NCBI GenBank assembly: GCA_002027195.1
Contig: MWJO01000069.1
Span: 1-45,492, forward strand
Source: Streptomyces sp. GKU 895
GTDB lineage: Bacteria; Actinomycetota; Actinomycetes; Streptomycetales; Streptomycetaceae
Length of the DNA stretch: 45,492 nucleotides
Reading direction: 5' to 3'
Shown piece after piece: positions 24,111 to 32,812 of this stretch. The position numbers were made by a program, and so were the translations under genes. How positions within the stretch are numbered: position 1 is the first letter of the stretch; every line of letters begins with the position of its first letter. The notes under the pieces are model-generated. The model was not told where the DNA came from and searched no databases. It saw nothing but the letters and a program-made list of their open reading frames with translations.

Positions 24111-24820
24111 ATGACCACTGCTCCACCCCGCCCTGCTCTCCCTCAGGACTGCACGTTCGACGCCGGCGACTGGTCGATCCTCGCCCAGCACTGCTACCCG
24201 GTCGCCCTGTCGAGCGAGATCGGCGACGCCCCGACCGCCGTGCGCCTGCTCGAAGAGACGCTGGTGGCCTACCGCGTGGGCGGCAGCGTGGTCGTGCCCA
24301 ACGGCATCTGCCCGCACCGCGGGGTGCCGCTGAGCCTGGGCGGCGGCGACCCCGCGCGGGCCTGCCTCCCGAACTCCAGGTCCCCGAACGGGACACGGCC
24401 GCCTACGTCTTCGGGCCCGACGGCTTCATGACCCACGTCGCGGCCGAGGCGACGGCCGCGGGCTGGCACCCGGGGCAGCTTCACATCGAGCGCTTCGCCC
24501 CGGCGGCTCCGCCGTCCGCCGAAGCCGAAGCCGGAGCCAAAGCAGGAGTCGCCACCGCGTTCACCGTACGGATCGCAAGCACCGGCACCGGCTACCGCGT
24601 CCCCGTCGAACGCACCATCGCCGAGGTCTTCACCGCCCACGGCGTCGAGGTCGAGCTCTCCTGCGAGCAGGGCATCTGCGGCGCCTGTCTCACCCCCGTC
24701 CTGGCTGGCGAACCCGACCACCGTGACGAGGTCCAGACCCCGGACGAACGCGCGGCCGGCGACCGGATCACCATCTGCTGCTCCCGCGCCCGCGCCCCCG
24801 AACTCCTCCTCGGCCTGTGA
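24111..24820 (+). pseudogene. Deletion fusion: Rieske oxygenase start joined to its ferredoxin reductase end
   Basis: From ATG 24111, frame 0 encodes a Rieske oxygenase N-terminus (WSILAQHCYPVALSSEIGD, then GICPHRGVPLSLG with the first Cys-x-His pair). At about 24360 this breaks off, and frame 2 continues with the end of a VanB/phthalate-dioxygenase-reductase-type protein (AAYVFGPDGFM, GWHPGQLHIERF) and its plant-type [2Fe-2S] domain (LSCEQGICGACLTPVL, ITICCSRA), stopping at 24820. The second half of the Rieske centre, the catalytic iron domain, and the FMN- and most of the NAD-binding domains are missing, and the join is out of frame. The original pair was probably an oxygenase gene followed by its reductase gene. 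Confidence 0.65.
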
Positions 24821-24949
24821 CCCGGGATCCCTGATCCCGGGCCGCCGCCCGACCGGAGACCGGCCCGGCACCGTCCGGGCCTCGCCCCACCCACGTTCCT
24901 CAGGTCCGTCAGGCCGGTGCCGACCCGGCCAGTGAAAGGAAAGCGCGCC

Positions 24950-26050
24950 ATGACCCGAAGCACGAACAGTGACAGAGCGTTCGCCGCCACCGACCGCCGT
25001 CTCTTCCTCAGGCGGGGACTCCAGTTGGGCGGTGCCGTGCTGCTCGGCGGCCCGCTGCTCGCCGCGTGCGGCGATTCCGATTCGTCGTCCTCCACCTCTC
25101 CCACGTCCTCCGGTGACAAGAGTTTCGGTGAGCTCACGCTTCGGCTGTCCTGGATCAAGAACGTCGAGTTCGCGGGCAGCTACATCGCGGACAGCAAGGG
25201 CTACTACAAGGACGAGGGCTTCTCGAAGGTCACGCTGATAGGCGGCGGTCCGTCCGCGACCCCGATGGAGACGGACGTCGTCACCAAGAAGGCGCTCGTG
25301 GCGATCAGCGCCCCCGACATCACGGGCTCGGCCGTCGCCAAGGGCGCGCCGCTGAAGATCATCGGCGCGCAGTACCAGAAGAACCCGTTCTGCATCATGT
25401 CGATGGCCAAGGCCCCGATCACCAAGCCGGAGGACATGTACGGCAAGAAGATCGGAGTCCAGGCGGGCAACGAGTCCGTGTGGGCGGCGTACATCAAGGC
25501 GACCGGGCTCGACGAGTCGAAGATCACCAAGGTGCCGGTGCAGTTCGACCCGCTGCCCCTGACCCAGGGCACCGTGGACGGCTGGTTCTCCTTCGTGACG
25601 AACGAGCCGAACACGCTGCGTCTGAAGGGCTTCAAGGTCGCCACGATGCTGCTCGCCGACACCGGCTACCCGCTGGTCTCGGAGACCTACATCGTCCGCC
25701 AGGACACCATCGACAAGCAGCGCGAACTGCTCAAGGCGTTCCTGCGCGCGGAGATCAAGGGCTGGAAGGCGAACATCACCGACCCGGCGCTCGGCGCGAA
25801 GCTCGCGGCCGAGACGTACGGCAAGGGGCTCGGGCTGACGACCGAGGAGCAGACCCTCGAGGCCAAGGACGAGAACAAGCTCATCGTGAGCGCCGACACC
25901 AAGAAGAACGGGCTGTTCACGATCACGCCGGAGCTGGTCGAGGAGAACCTCAAGACGCTGGAGTACGGCGGCCTCGACCTCACCGCCGACAAGCTCTTCG
26001 ACCTCTCGATCATCGAGGAGGTCTACAAGGAGGACCCCAGCCTCATCTGA
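24950..26050 (+). CDS. NMT1/THI5-like ABC transporter substrate-binding lipoprotein
   Basis: The 366-residue protein has a twin-arginine-like start (DRRLFLRRGLQLGG) and a lipobox LLAAC, so it should be a membrane-anchored lipoprotein. The mature domain (LRLSWIKNVEFAGSYIADSK, then GYYKDEGF and PMETDVVTKKALVAI) matches the NMT1/THI5-like periplasmic-binding family that captures pyrimidines, thiamine precursors, sulfonates or aromatics. ATG 24950 has GAAAGGA 8 nt upstream. It heads a set of ATPase, two permeases and a deaminase-like gene in one direction. The ligand is unknown; the downstream deaminase suggests a nitrogen heterocycle. Confidence 0.88.
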   Translation: MTRSTNSDRAFAATDRRLFLRRGLQLGGAVLLGGPLLAACGDSDSSSSTSPTSSGDKSFGELTLRLSWIKNVEFAGSYIADSKGYYKDEGFSKVTLIGGGPSATPMETDVVTKKALVAISAPDITGSAVAKGAPLKIIGAQYQKNPFCIMSMAKAPITKPEDMYGKKIGVQAGNESVWAAYIKATGLDESKITKVPVQFDPLPLTQGTVDGWFSFVTNEPNTLRLKGFKVATMLLADTGYPLVSETYIVRQDTIDKQRELLKAFLRAEIKGWKANITDPALGAKLAAETYGKGLGLTTEEQTLEAKDENKLIVSADTKKNGLFTITPELVEENLKTLEYGGLDLTADKLFDLSIIEEVYKEDPSLI

Positions 26051-26131
26051 GGCGCCGGCGGTACCGGTGCGGCCCCGTCGGCCCGCCGGTACCGGCTTCC
26101 CACCACCCGCACCGCACCCAGAGGTCAACTG

Positions 26132-27024
26132 ATGAGTACCGCAGCAGCTGTTCCCGACGCCTCCGACGACCCCGGACAACAGGCCGGCTCCGGCACCGGG
26201 CTGTCCCTGCGCGGGCTGAGCAAGGAGTTCAAGCTCGGCCGGCAGCGCGTCCCCGCACTGGCAGGCGTCGACCTGGACACGGCCGAGGGCCAGTTCCTCA
26301 CCCTCCTCGGGCCGTCGGGCTGCGGCAAGTCGACCGTGCTGCGGATCCTCGCCGGTCTCGACAGCCCGACCTCCGGTACGGCGCTCGTGCACGGCGAGGC
26401 CCCGGAAGCGGCCCGCAAACGGCACCACCTGGGCATAGCCTTCCAGGACGCCGCGCTGCTGCCGTGGCGCTCGGTCGCCGCCAACATCCGGCTCCCGCTG
26501 GAGATCAGCGGCATCAAGGCCGACCCGGCCGCCATCGCCGACCTCATCAAGCTGGTCGGCCTCGAAGGCTTCGAGAAGGCTCGCCCCGCCCAGCTCTCCG
26601 GGGGTATGCGGCAGCGGGTCGCGATCGCCCGCTCGCTGGTCGTCGACCCCAAGGTGCTGCTGCTGGACGAGCCGTTCGGCGCGCTGGACGACATGACCCG
26701 CCAGCGGCTCAACCTCGAACTCCAGCGCATCTGGCAGGCCCGCGCGGTGACCACCCTGCTGGTCACCCACTCCATCAACGAGGCCGTGCTGCTGAGCGAC
26801 ACCGTCGCGGTCATGTCGCCCCGTCCGGGCCGGATCGTGGAGAAGGTCACCATCGACCTGCCCCGCCCGCGGACCCCGGAGATGATGCGCTCGCCCGAAT
26901 TCCACGCGTACGCCGACCAGTTGTCGGAACTCCTGTTCGGCCGCGCGGAGGCTCCGCCGAGGCCACCGAGGCCACCGCCGAAGCCGCCGACGCCGCCCCC
27001 GAGCCCGCCGCGGAGGCGTCATGA
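26132..27024 (+). CDS. ABC transporter ATPase (SsuB/TauB/ThiZ type), probable frameshift at 3' end
   Basis: All nucleotide-binding motifs are intact: Walker A LLGPSGCGKSTVLR, Q-loop FQDAALLPW, signature LSGGMRQRVAIARS, Walker B VLLLDEPFGALDD and the His switch VTHSINEA. It energises the neighbouring permeases. After LSELLFGRAEA (about 26950) the frame turns into low-complexity proline and arginine and stays open to 28636, through the next two genes. One base lost (GAGGCTCC instead of GAGGCCTCC) explains this: restoring it gives the Ala/Glu-rich tail SAEATEATAEAADAAPEP and a TGA at 27022-27024 overlapping the permease ATG. The end coordinate given assumes that correction. The catalytic region is unaffected either way. 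Confidence 0.8.
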
Positions 27025-27800
27025 GCGCGCACCGCTCCGCCTGGGCCGGAGGGGCCCTCGGCATCGCCGCCCTGCTCGGGGTGTGGTCGCTGCTGTCCAC
27101 CACGGTCGTCGGCACCGGGGACGGCGTGCCCACCCCCTGGGCGGTCGTGGCGAGCGTGTTCGACGACGGCTGGACCTTCTACAGCCCGCACGTCACCCAG
27201 ACCGTGGGCGAGGCCCTGACCGGCTATCTGCTCGGCAACGCGCTGGCGCTGGGCCTGGCGGTGCTGGTCCTCCTGGTGCCCGTACTGGAGCGGGTGATCA
27301 CACAGATCGCGGTGGCCTCGTACTGTCTGCCGATCGTCGCGGTCGGCCCGATCCTCTCCCTCGTCCTGGACGGCGACAAGCCGATGGCGGCGATGGCCGG
27401 GCTGTCGGTCTTCTTCACCACCCTCATCGGCGCCCTGCTCGGACTGCGCTCGGCCGACCCGGCCTCGCTGGACCTGGTACGCGCCTACGGCGGCGGCCGC
27501 TGGCAGCAGTTGCTCCGGGTCCGCCTGATCGCCGCGCTGCCCAGCACCCTGGCCGCGCTCCGGATCGCCGGTCCCGCGGCACTGCTCGGCGCGATCATCG
27601 GCGAGTACCTCGGCCGCGTCGACAGCGGCCTCGGCATCGCCATGACCATCGCCCAGCAGCAGCTCGACGTGCCCCGCACCTGGGGCATCGCCCTGGTCTC
27701 GGGCGCGGTGGCAGGCGTCGCGTACGGGGTTGTCGGGCTCGTCGCCCGCTATGCCCTGCCCTGGTCGCGCACGACGACAGTGGAGGGCGGAGGCGCATGA
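27021..27800 (+). CDS. ABC transporter permease
   Basis: The 259-residue protein has about six membrane helices and the cytoplasmic EAA-type loop AYGGGRWQQLLRVRLIAALP that docks the ATPase, as in SsuC/ThiX permeases. The start overlaps the reconstructed stop of the ATPase gene (ATGA) and its own TGA overlaps the next permease ATG, so the three membrane-transport genes are translationally coupled. Together with the second permease it probably forms a heterodimeric channel for the ligand of the NMT1-like binding protein. Confidence 0.88.
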   Translation: MSAHRSAWAGGALGIAALLGVWSLLSTTVVGTGDGVPTPWAVVASVFDDGWTFYSPHVTQTVGEALTGYLLGNALALGLAVLVLLVPVLERVITQIAVASYCLPIVAVGPILSLVLDGDKPMAAMAGLSVFFTTLIGALLGLRSADPASLDLVRAYGGGRWQQLLRVRLIAALPSTLAALRIAGPAALLGAIIGEYLGRVDSGLGIAMTIAQQQLDVPRTWGIALVSGAVAGVAYGVVGLVARYALPWSRTTTVEGGGA

Positions 27801-28636
27801 GCACCGTGACGGGAACGCAGCCGGGGAGCGCCCCGGCGCTGCGGTTCGCGGCGGGCGTGCTGCGCCCGCTGCTGAACGTGATCGTGACGATGGCGGCCGT
27901 CGTCGTCCTCTGGATCGTCTTCCTGGAGGTCTACGACCTGGACCCGCTGGTGGCCAAGTCACCGGTCGACATCTTCCACTACCTGTTCACGGGCACGGAC
28001 GCGGACGCCCACCGCTCACTGGTCTCCTCGGGCCTCGGCCGCACGCTGCTCGACGCCGGGTTCGGCTTCGTGGCCGGCCTGGTGGCGGCGGTCGTCGTGG
28101 CGGTCGTCTTCGTCCTGTCCCGGAGCGTCGAGCAGGCGCTGCTGCCCGTGGCGGTCGTCCTGCGGTCGGTCCCCCTGGTGGCGATGACCCCGCTCATCAC
28201 GCTCGTCTTCGGGCGCGGTCTGATGGCCACCACCGTCATCAGCGGCCTGATCGTCTTCTTCCCCGCCCTGGTCACCATGGCCTTCGGCCTGCGCTCCGCG
28301 TCCCGCCAGGCGGCCGACCTGTGCCGCGCCTACGGCGCCGGTGACTGGACGGTCGCCCGCAAGGTCATGCTGCCCAGCGCGGTCCCCGCGTTCTTCGCCA
28401 GCGCCCGCGTCGGCGTCCCCGGAGCCCTGATCGGCGCGCTGCTCGCCGAATGGCTCTCCACCGGCCAGGGCCTCGGCTACGCCATGCTCAAGGACTCCTC
28501 CACCTTCGACTACGACCACCTCTGGGCGTCGGTCGCGGTCCTCACCGCGGTGTCCGCACTGGCGTACAACATCATCGCGGCCGTCGAGACCGTCGCCCTG
28601 GCCCGATTCGCGCCCAACATCCGTCCGGGCACCTGA
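27797..28636 (+). CDS. ABC transporter permease
   Basis: The 279-residue permease is homologous in layout to its upstream partner. It has membrane helices separated by the EAA loop AYGAGDWTVARKVMLPSAVP and a conserved tail GVPGALIGALLAEWLSTGQG. ATG 27797 overlaps the previous stop. The product is the second half of a two-permease importer. This gene is in the same frame as the ATPase gene two genes upstream, which is why an apparent frameshift there leaves one frame open across the whole block. Confidence 0.88.
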   Translation: MSTVTGTQPGSAPALRFAAGVLRPLLNVIVTMAAVVVLWIVFLEVYDLDPLVAKSPVDIFHYLFTGTDADAHRSLVSSGLGRTLLDAGFGFVAGLVAAVVVAVVFVLSRSVEQALLPVAVVLRSVPLVAMTPLITLVFGRGLMATTVISGLIVFFPALVTMAFGLRSASRQAADLCRAYGAGDWTVARKVMLPSAVPAFFASARVGVPGALIGALLAEWLSTGQGLGYAMLKDSSTFDYDHLWASVAVLTAVSALAYNIIAAVETVALARFAPNIRPGT

Positions 28637-28669
28637 TCCCCCGTCCCGCTGCAACTGGAGACCTGCGCA

Positions 28670-29284
28670 ATGGATGCCTCCGCCGTCGCCACCACCTTCG
28701 GCGCCCAACTCCCCCCATGGGTGCTGACCGAACTGGCCGACGCACCCGAGACCCTCCCCACCGACGAGGACCGGATCCGTCTCACCAACCGCCTCGCGGA
28801 CCGCAACCAGCGCGAGGACACCGGCGGCCCGTTCGCCGCCCTGGTCGTGGAGACGGAGACCGGTCGCCTCGTCTCGGCGGGAGTCAACCTCGTCCTGTCC
28901 TCAGGGCTCTCCTCCACCCACGCCGAGGTCGTCGCCGTCTCCCTCGCACAGACCCGGCTGGGCGCGTGGGACCTCGGCGCACCGGGCGGCCCCGATCTCG
29001 AACTGGTCGTCAACTGGCGCCCCTGCGTGATGTGTTACGGCGCCGCGATGTGGTCCGGGATCCGCCGCCTGGTCATCCCGGGGGAAGGCCCCGAGCTGGA
29101 ACAGCTCACCGGCTTCGACGAGGGCCCCATGCGTGAGGACTGGGCCGAGCAGTTCGAGCGGCGCGGCATCCAGGTAACGTCCGGAGTACTGCGCGACGAG
29201 GCGATCGCGGTCTTCCGCGCCTACGGCGAACGCGAGGACGCCGTCGTCTACAACGCACGCGGCTCCGCCACGGTCACCTCGTAG
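28670..29284 (+). CDS. Cytidine/guanine-deaminase-like zinc hydrolase
   Basis: The 204-residue protein carries the deaminase zinc site: His-Ala-Glu in SSTHAEVVAVSLAQ and the Cys-x-x-Cys in NWRPCVMCYGAAMWSG, as in CMP/dCMP, guanine and related nucleobase deaminases. Glu of HAE is the proton shuttle. It starts 33 nt after the permease operon, with CTGGAG before the ATG, so it likely processes the imported compound. Nucleobase or modified pyrimidine substrates are plausible; the exact one cannot be told from sequence. Confidence 0.85.
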   Translation: MDASAVATTFGAQLPPWVLTELADAPETLPTDEDRIRLTNRLADRNQREDTGGPFAALVVETETGRLVSAGVNLVLSSGLSSTHAEVVAVSLAQTRLGAWDLGAPGGPDLELVVNWRPCVMCYGAAMWSGIRRLVIPGEGPELEQLTGFDEGPMREDWAEQFERRGIQVTSGVLRDEAIAVFRAYGEREDAVVYNARGSATVTS

Positions 29285-29434
29285 CCAGCCTGGGTGGCGC
29301 ATACGACCAGGAACCCGACCACGGCGGCACCGACATCGACCACGACGGCCCCGGCGCGCCATGTGCTTGGGCCGGTGCCGTCCAGCCACGGGCAGCACGA
29401 CGTCGGACATTCCCCAGAGGATCCGTCGACCGGC

Positions 29435-30007
29435 TCAGCGACGGACGCGGTAGCGGATGTGAGTGGCCTCCGGAGTGTCGATCACCCGGATGATCTCCAA
29501 CTCGATCTGCGACGGCAAGACGTCGAACAGCCGACGGCCATCACCGAGCAGTACCGGGATCTGATGGATCTGCACCTCGTCCAGCACCCCGGCCTCGAGC
29601 GCCCGTTGCGCGGTGTACGCGCCACGCACCTGCACGTCCTTGTCCCCGGCGGCGGCCTTGGCCTGTGCCATCGCGCTTTCGATCCCGTCAGTCACGTAGG
29701 TCACCAACGGATAGCCCCAACGGGCGGCGGGGCCGGGTGGGCGGTGACTGGGCACGAAGATCGGGAGACCGCCGTGATCGCCGCCCCAGTGATCCATCAG
29801 TTCGGCGGTGCGTCGTCCCGCGAGCACCGCACCGGCTGCGTTCCATTCGTCCTGGAATCGCGCGGCCGGCCCGGACAGCGAGCCGGACTCGTCCTCCGGG
29901 CCCGCCCACTTGTGCAGTCGTTCGCCATCGTCGCCGCCCAGAAAATCGTTTGGATCGGCGATGAATCCGTCGAGCGACATCGACATGTCGAGCACTGATA
30001 CGGACAC
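29435..30007 (-). CDS. DHFR/RibD-C-like reductase
   Basis: The 190-residue protein has the features of the RibD C-terminal/dihydrofolate-reductase-like family: the start SVLDMSMSLDGFIADPND, the central AGAVLAGRRTAELMDHWGG and the QIPVLLGDGRRLFD motif. Members bind NADPH and reduce pterin, pyrimidine or xenobiotic substrates; most Streptomyces copies are uncharacterised. GTG 30007 has AGGAGG 5 nt upstream. A palindrome sits immediately upstream of the ribosome site, so expression is probably repressor-controlled. It stands alone. Confidence 0.85.
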   Translation of the reverse strand: MSVSVLDMSMSLDGFIADPNDFLGGDDGERLHKWAGPEDESGSLSGPAARFQDEWNAAGAVLAGRRTAELMDHWGGDHGGLPIFVPSHRPPGPAARWGYPLVTYVTDGIESAMAQAKAAAGDKDVQVRGAYTAQRALEAGVLDEVQIHQIPVLLGDGRRLFDVLPSQIELEIIRVIDTPEATHIRYRVRR

Positions 30008-30026
30008 TGCGGCCTCCTGCGGCTTC

Positions 30027-30041
30027 GAACCAGACTGGTTC
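30027..30041. promoter_or_regulatory. Perfect palindrome GAACCAGACTGGTTC upstream of DHFR-like gene
   Basis: Seven-base arms around one central base lie 20-34 nt before the GTG start on the minus strand, overlapping the expected transcription start. It fits a TetR-type operator and shares GAACC/GGTTC arms with 22439-22454. Confidence 0.5.
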
Positions 30042-30198
30042 AACTGGGCTGTAGACCCGGCACGGCGCCATTACTCATCGGGCATTGCGGCGGCAACGGC
30101 TCACCGAGGAAGAAGCGGCCGTAGAGCTGGGTGAAGCAGGCCGCTGCCGCGGAGATGCACTGTCCGTCTTTCCGCAGGTCAGGAGCCTGCACAAGGGA

Positions 30199-30272
30199 GA
30201 CGGCGGGTGGGACTCGAACCCACGGCCGACGGATGATGAGTCCGCCGCACCGCGCCAACGGCGTTCCGCCGA
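30199..30272 (-). tRNA. tRNA-Met(CAT)-like sequence, probably a degenerate copy
   Basis: On the minus strand the 3' half folds well: T arm GTGGG-TTCGAGT-CCCAC (30207-30223), a 5-nt variable loop, and anticodon arm GCGGA-CTCATCA-TCCGT (30229-30245) with anticodon CAT. The acceptor pairs 6 of 7 bases. The D arm (30247-30263) does not form a proper stem and the loop base pattern is irregular, so the 5' half looks altered. It could be a pseudo-tRNA or an attachment-site remnant left by an integrative element. Confidence 0.45.
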
Positions 30273-30283
30273 GCGGATCCGGA

Positions 30284-32752
30284 TCAGGGGCCCGCGAGTC
30301 TGGCCGCCAGATACGGCGCCGTGGCGCTGCGGCGGGACCTCGCCACCTTGGCCGGCGCCCCCGCCGCGACGACCCGGCCGCCCGCGTCGCCGCCGCCCGG
30401 ACCGAGGTCGATGACCCAGTCGGCGGTGGCGATGGTGTCCAGGTCGTGCTCGACGAGGACGACCGTGTTGCCGGCGTCGACGAGCCGGTGCAGCTGCCGC
30501 AGCAGCAGCGCGATGTCCGAGGGGTGCAACCCCGTCGTCGGCTCGTCGAGCAGGTACAGCGCGTGCCCGCGGCGGGCGCGCTGCAGTTCGGTGGCCAGTT
30601 TGATGCGTTGCGCCTCACCGCCGCTGAGTTCCGTCGCGGGCTGGCCCAGCCGCAGGTACCCCAGCCCCACCTCGCGCAGCGTCTCCAGGCTGCGGGAGGC
30701 GGCCGGGACGGCGGACAGGAACGTGGCGGCGGCGTCGACGGACAGCGACAGTACGTCCGCGATGTTCTTGCCGCGGTAGGTGACTTCCAGTGTTTCGGCG
30801 TTGTACCGGGCGCCTTCGCAGGTCGGACACGGCGCGTAGGTGCCGGGCAGGAACAGCAGTTCCACCGCGACGAAACCTTCGCCCTGGCAGGTCTCGCACC
30901 GCCCTTCGGGCACGTTGAAGGAGAACCGCCCGGCCGAGTAGCCGCGCGCCCTGGCCTCGTCCGTCGCCGCGTACAGCTTGCGCACCGCGTCGAACATCCC
31001 CGTGTACGTGGCCAGGTTGGAGCGGGGAGTTCGGCCGATGGGCCGTTGGTCGACCAGGACCAGCCGGTCGAACGACTCGACCCCGGTCGCGTCCTGGACG
31101 TCGATCTCCAGCTGCGCCTCGTCGGGTTCTTCGGGCACGAGTCCGAGGTGGCCGCGGACGACCTCGGCGAGCACCTGTGTCACCAGCGTCGACTTCCCGG
31201 AACCGGACACGCCCGTCACCGCCGTCAGCACGCACAGCGGTACGTCGACGGACACGTCGTGCAGGTTGTGGCGGGAGACGCCGCGCAGGTGCAGCCAGCC
31301 GTGGGGTGCGCGCGGGCGGTGCTCGAGCGGCTGGGCGCGGCCGAACAGGTACCGGCTCGTGGCCGACTCCTCGACCCGCTCAAGACCGGCGACCGGGCCG
31401 CTGTAGAGCACGCGTCCGCCGCCCTCGCCCGCGCCGGGGCCGATGTCGACCACCCAGTCCGCCCGCCGTACGACGTCCATGTCGTGCTCCACGACGAACA
31501 GCGAGTTGCCCGCCGCCTTGAGGCGGTCCAGCACGTCCAGCAGCGGTTCCGCGTCAGCCGGGTGCAGGCCCGCGGAGGGTTCGTCGAGGACGTAGACGAC
31601 GCCGAACAGCCCCGAGCGCAGCTGGGTGGCGATCCGCAGACGCTGCGCCTCGCCGGGCGACAGGGTCGTCGAGCGGCGCCCGAGGCTGAGATATCCGAGA
31701 CCCAGGTCGAGCAGTACGTCGATCCGCGCGACCAGATCACCGCAGATCCGGACCGCGACCTCGGTCGTCTCCCCGGACCGGGCGGTCGACGTGGTGGCCT
31801 CGGCCTTCGACCGCTCCGCGACGGGCCGCAGCAGCACCACGACCTCGGTGAGCGGCATCGCGTTGATCTCGGCAATGGAACGCCCGGCGAAGGTCACGGC
31901 GAGCGCCTCGGGCCGCAGTCCGCTGCCGTGACACTCGGGGCAGGGCACACTCCTGACGAACCGGAGGGCCCGTTCGCGCATCTTCTCGCTCTTGGAGTCG
32001 GCGAGGACGTGCATGACGTGCTTGCGGGCGCTCCAGAACTTGCCCTGATAGCCGTAGTCGACGCGGTCCTCCTCCGGCTCGATGTACACGGAGGGCTGCT
32101 CGTCCGTGTACAGCAGCCAGTCCCGGTCCTTCTTCCTGAGCCTGCGCCATGGCCGGTCGATGTCGATCCCCAGGTTGCTCACGACGCTTCGCAGGTTGGC
32201 GCCCTGCCAGGCGCCGGGCCAGGCGGCGATCGCCCCCTGACGGATGCTCAGCGAGGGGTCCGGGACGAGCAGGTCCTCGGCGACGTCGTGGACGACGCCG
32301 AGCCCGTGGCACTCCGGGCACGCGCCGGCCGCGGTGTTGGGGGAGAACGACTCGGCTTCCAGCCGCGCGGCTCCGGGCGGATAGGTACCGGCACGGGAGT
32401 ACAGCATGCGCAGCAGATTGGACAGTGTGGTGAGGGTGCCGACCGTCGAGCGCGAGCTGGGCGACCCGCGCCGCTGCTGCAGGGCCACGGCCGGTGGCAG
32501 CCCGGTGATCTCCTGCACGTGCGGTGCACCGACCTGTTGCAACAGCCTTCGGGCGTAGGGTGCCACGGACTCGAAGTAACGCCGCTGGGCCTCCGCGTAG
32601 AGCGTGCCGAACGCGAGCGAGGACTTGCCCGAACCGGAGACGCCGGTGAAGGCGACCATCGCGTCCCGCGGGACGTCGACGTCGATGTTCCGCAGGTTGT
32701 TCTCACCGGCGCCCCGGACATGCACGAATGGGTCGGTCGCGTCCTTGTCCAC
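30284..32752 (-). CDS. UvrA paralogue (excinuclease-type ABC ATPase)
   Basis: The 822-residue protein has two ABC modules: Walker A FTGVSGSGKSSLAFGTL and TGVSGSGKSTLVTQVL, signatures TLSPGEAQRLRIATQL and ELSGGEAQRIKLATEL, and Walker B VVYVLDEPSAGLHP and LYLLDEPTTGLHP. Zinc-finger cysteines occur at CPECHGLG, CPECHGSGL and CETCQGEGF/CPTCEG. It is shorter than housekeeping UvrA (about 1000 residues), fitting class-II or drug-resistance UvrA-like proteins that act on DNA adducts or intercalators without full UvrBC repair. GTG 32752 is chosen because the conserved GENNLRNI start follows; its ribosome site is weak. No resistance or biosynthesis gene is adjacent. Confidence 0.9.
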   Translation of the reverse strand: MDKDATDPFVHVRGAGENNLRNIDVDVPRDAMVAFTGVSGSGKSSLAFGTLYAEAQRRYFESVAPYARRLLQQVGAPHVQEITGLPPAVALQQRRGSPSSRSTVGTLTTLSNLLRMLYSRAGTYPPGAARLEAESFSPNTAAGACPECHGLGVVHDVAEDLLVPDPSLSIRQGAIAAWPGAWQGANLRSVVSNLGIDIDRPWRRLRKKDRDWLLYTDEQPSVYIEPEEDRVDYGYQGKFWSARKHVMHVLADSKSEKMRERALRFVRSVPCPECHGSGLRPEALAVTFAGRSIAEINAMPLTEVVVLLRPVAERSKAEATTSTARSGETTEVAVRICGDLVARIDVLLDLGLGYLSLGRRSTTLSPGEAQRLRIATQLRSGLFGVVYVLDEPSAGLHPADAEPLLDVLDRLKAAGNSLFVVEHDMDVVRRADWVVDIGPGAGEGGGRVLYSGPVAGLERVEESATSRYLFGRAQPLEHRPRAPHGWLHLRGVSRHNLHDVSVDVPLCVLTAVTGVSGSGKSTLVTQVLAEVVRGHLGLVPEEPDEAQLEIDVQDATGVESFDRLVLVDQRPIGRTPRSNLATYTGMFDAVRKLYAATDEARARGYSAGRFSFNVPEGRCETCQGEGFVAVELLFLPGTYAPCPTCEGARYNAETLEVTYRGKNIADVLSLSVDAAATFLSAVPAASRSLETLREVGLGYLRLGQPATELSGGEAQRIKLATELQRARRGHALYLLDEPTTGLHPSDIALLLRQLHRLVDAGNTVVLVEHDLDTIATADWVIDLGPGGGDAGGRVVAAGAPAKVARSRRSATAPYLAARLAGP

Positions 32753-32812
32753 CGTTCATGCTTACCTGATCACGCCGGGCACCGCGCGACGGACGCCGTC
32801 ATGGGGCCCCGC

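Noticed and set aside
24269..27133. About 950-codon minus-strand frame across the importer genes
   Set aside because: It is antisense to the binding protein and ATPase, which carry full motif sets, and has no recognisable fold.
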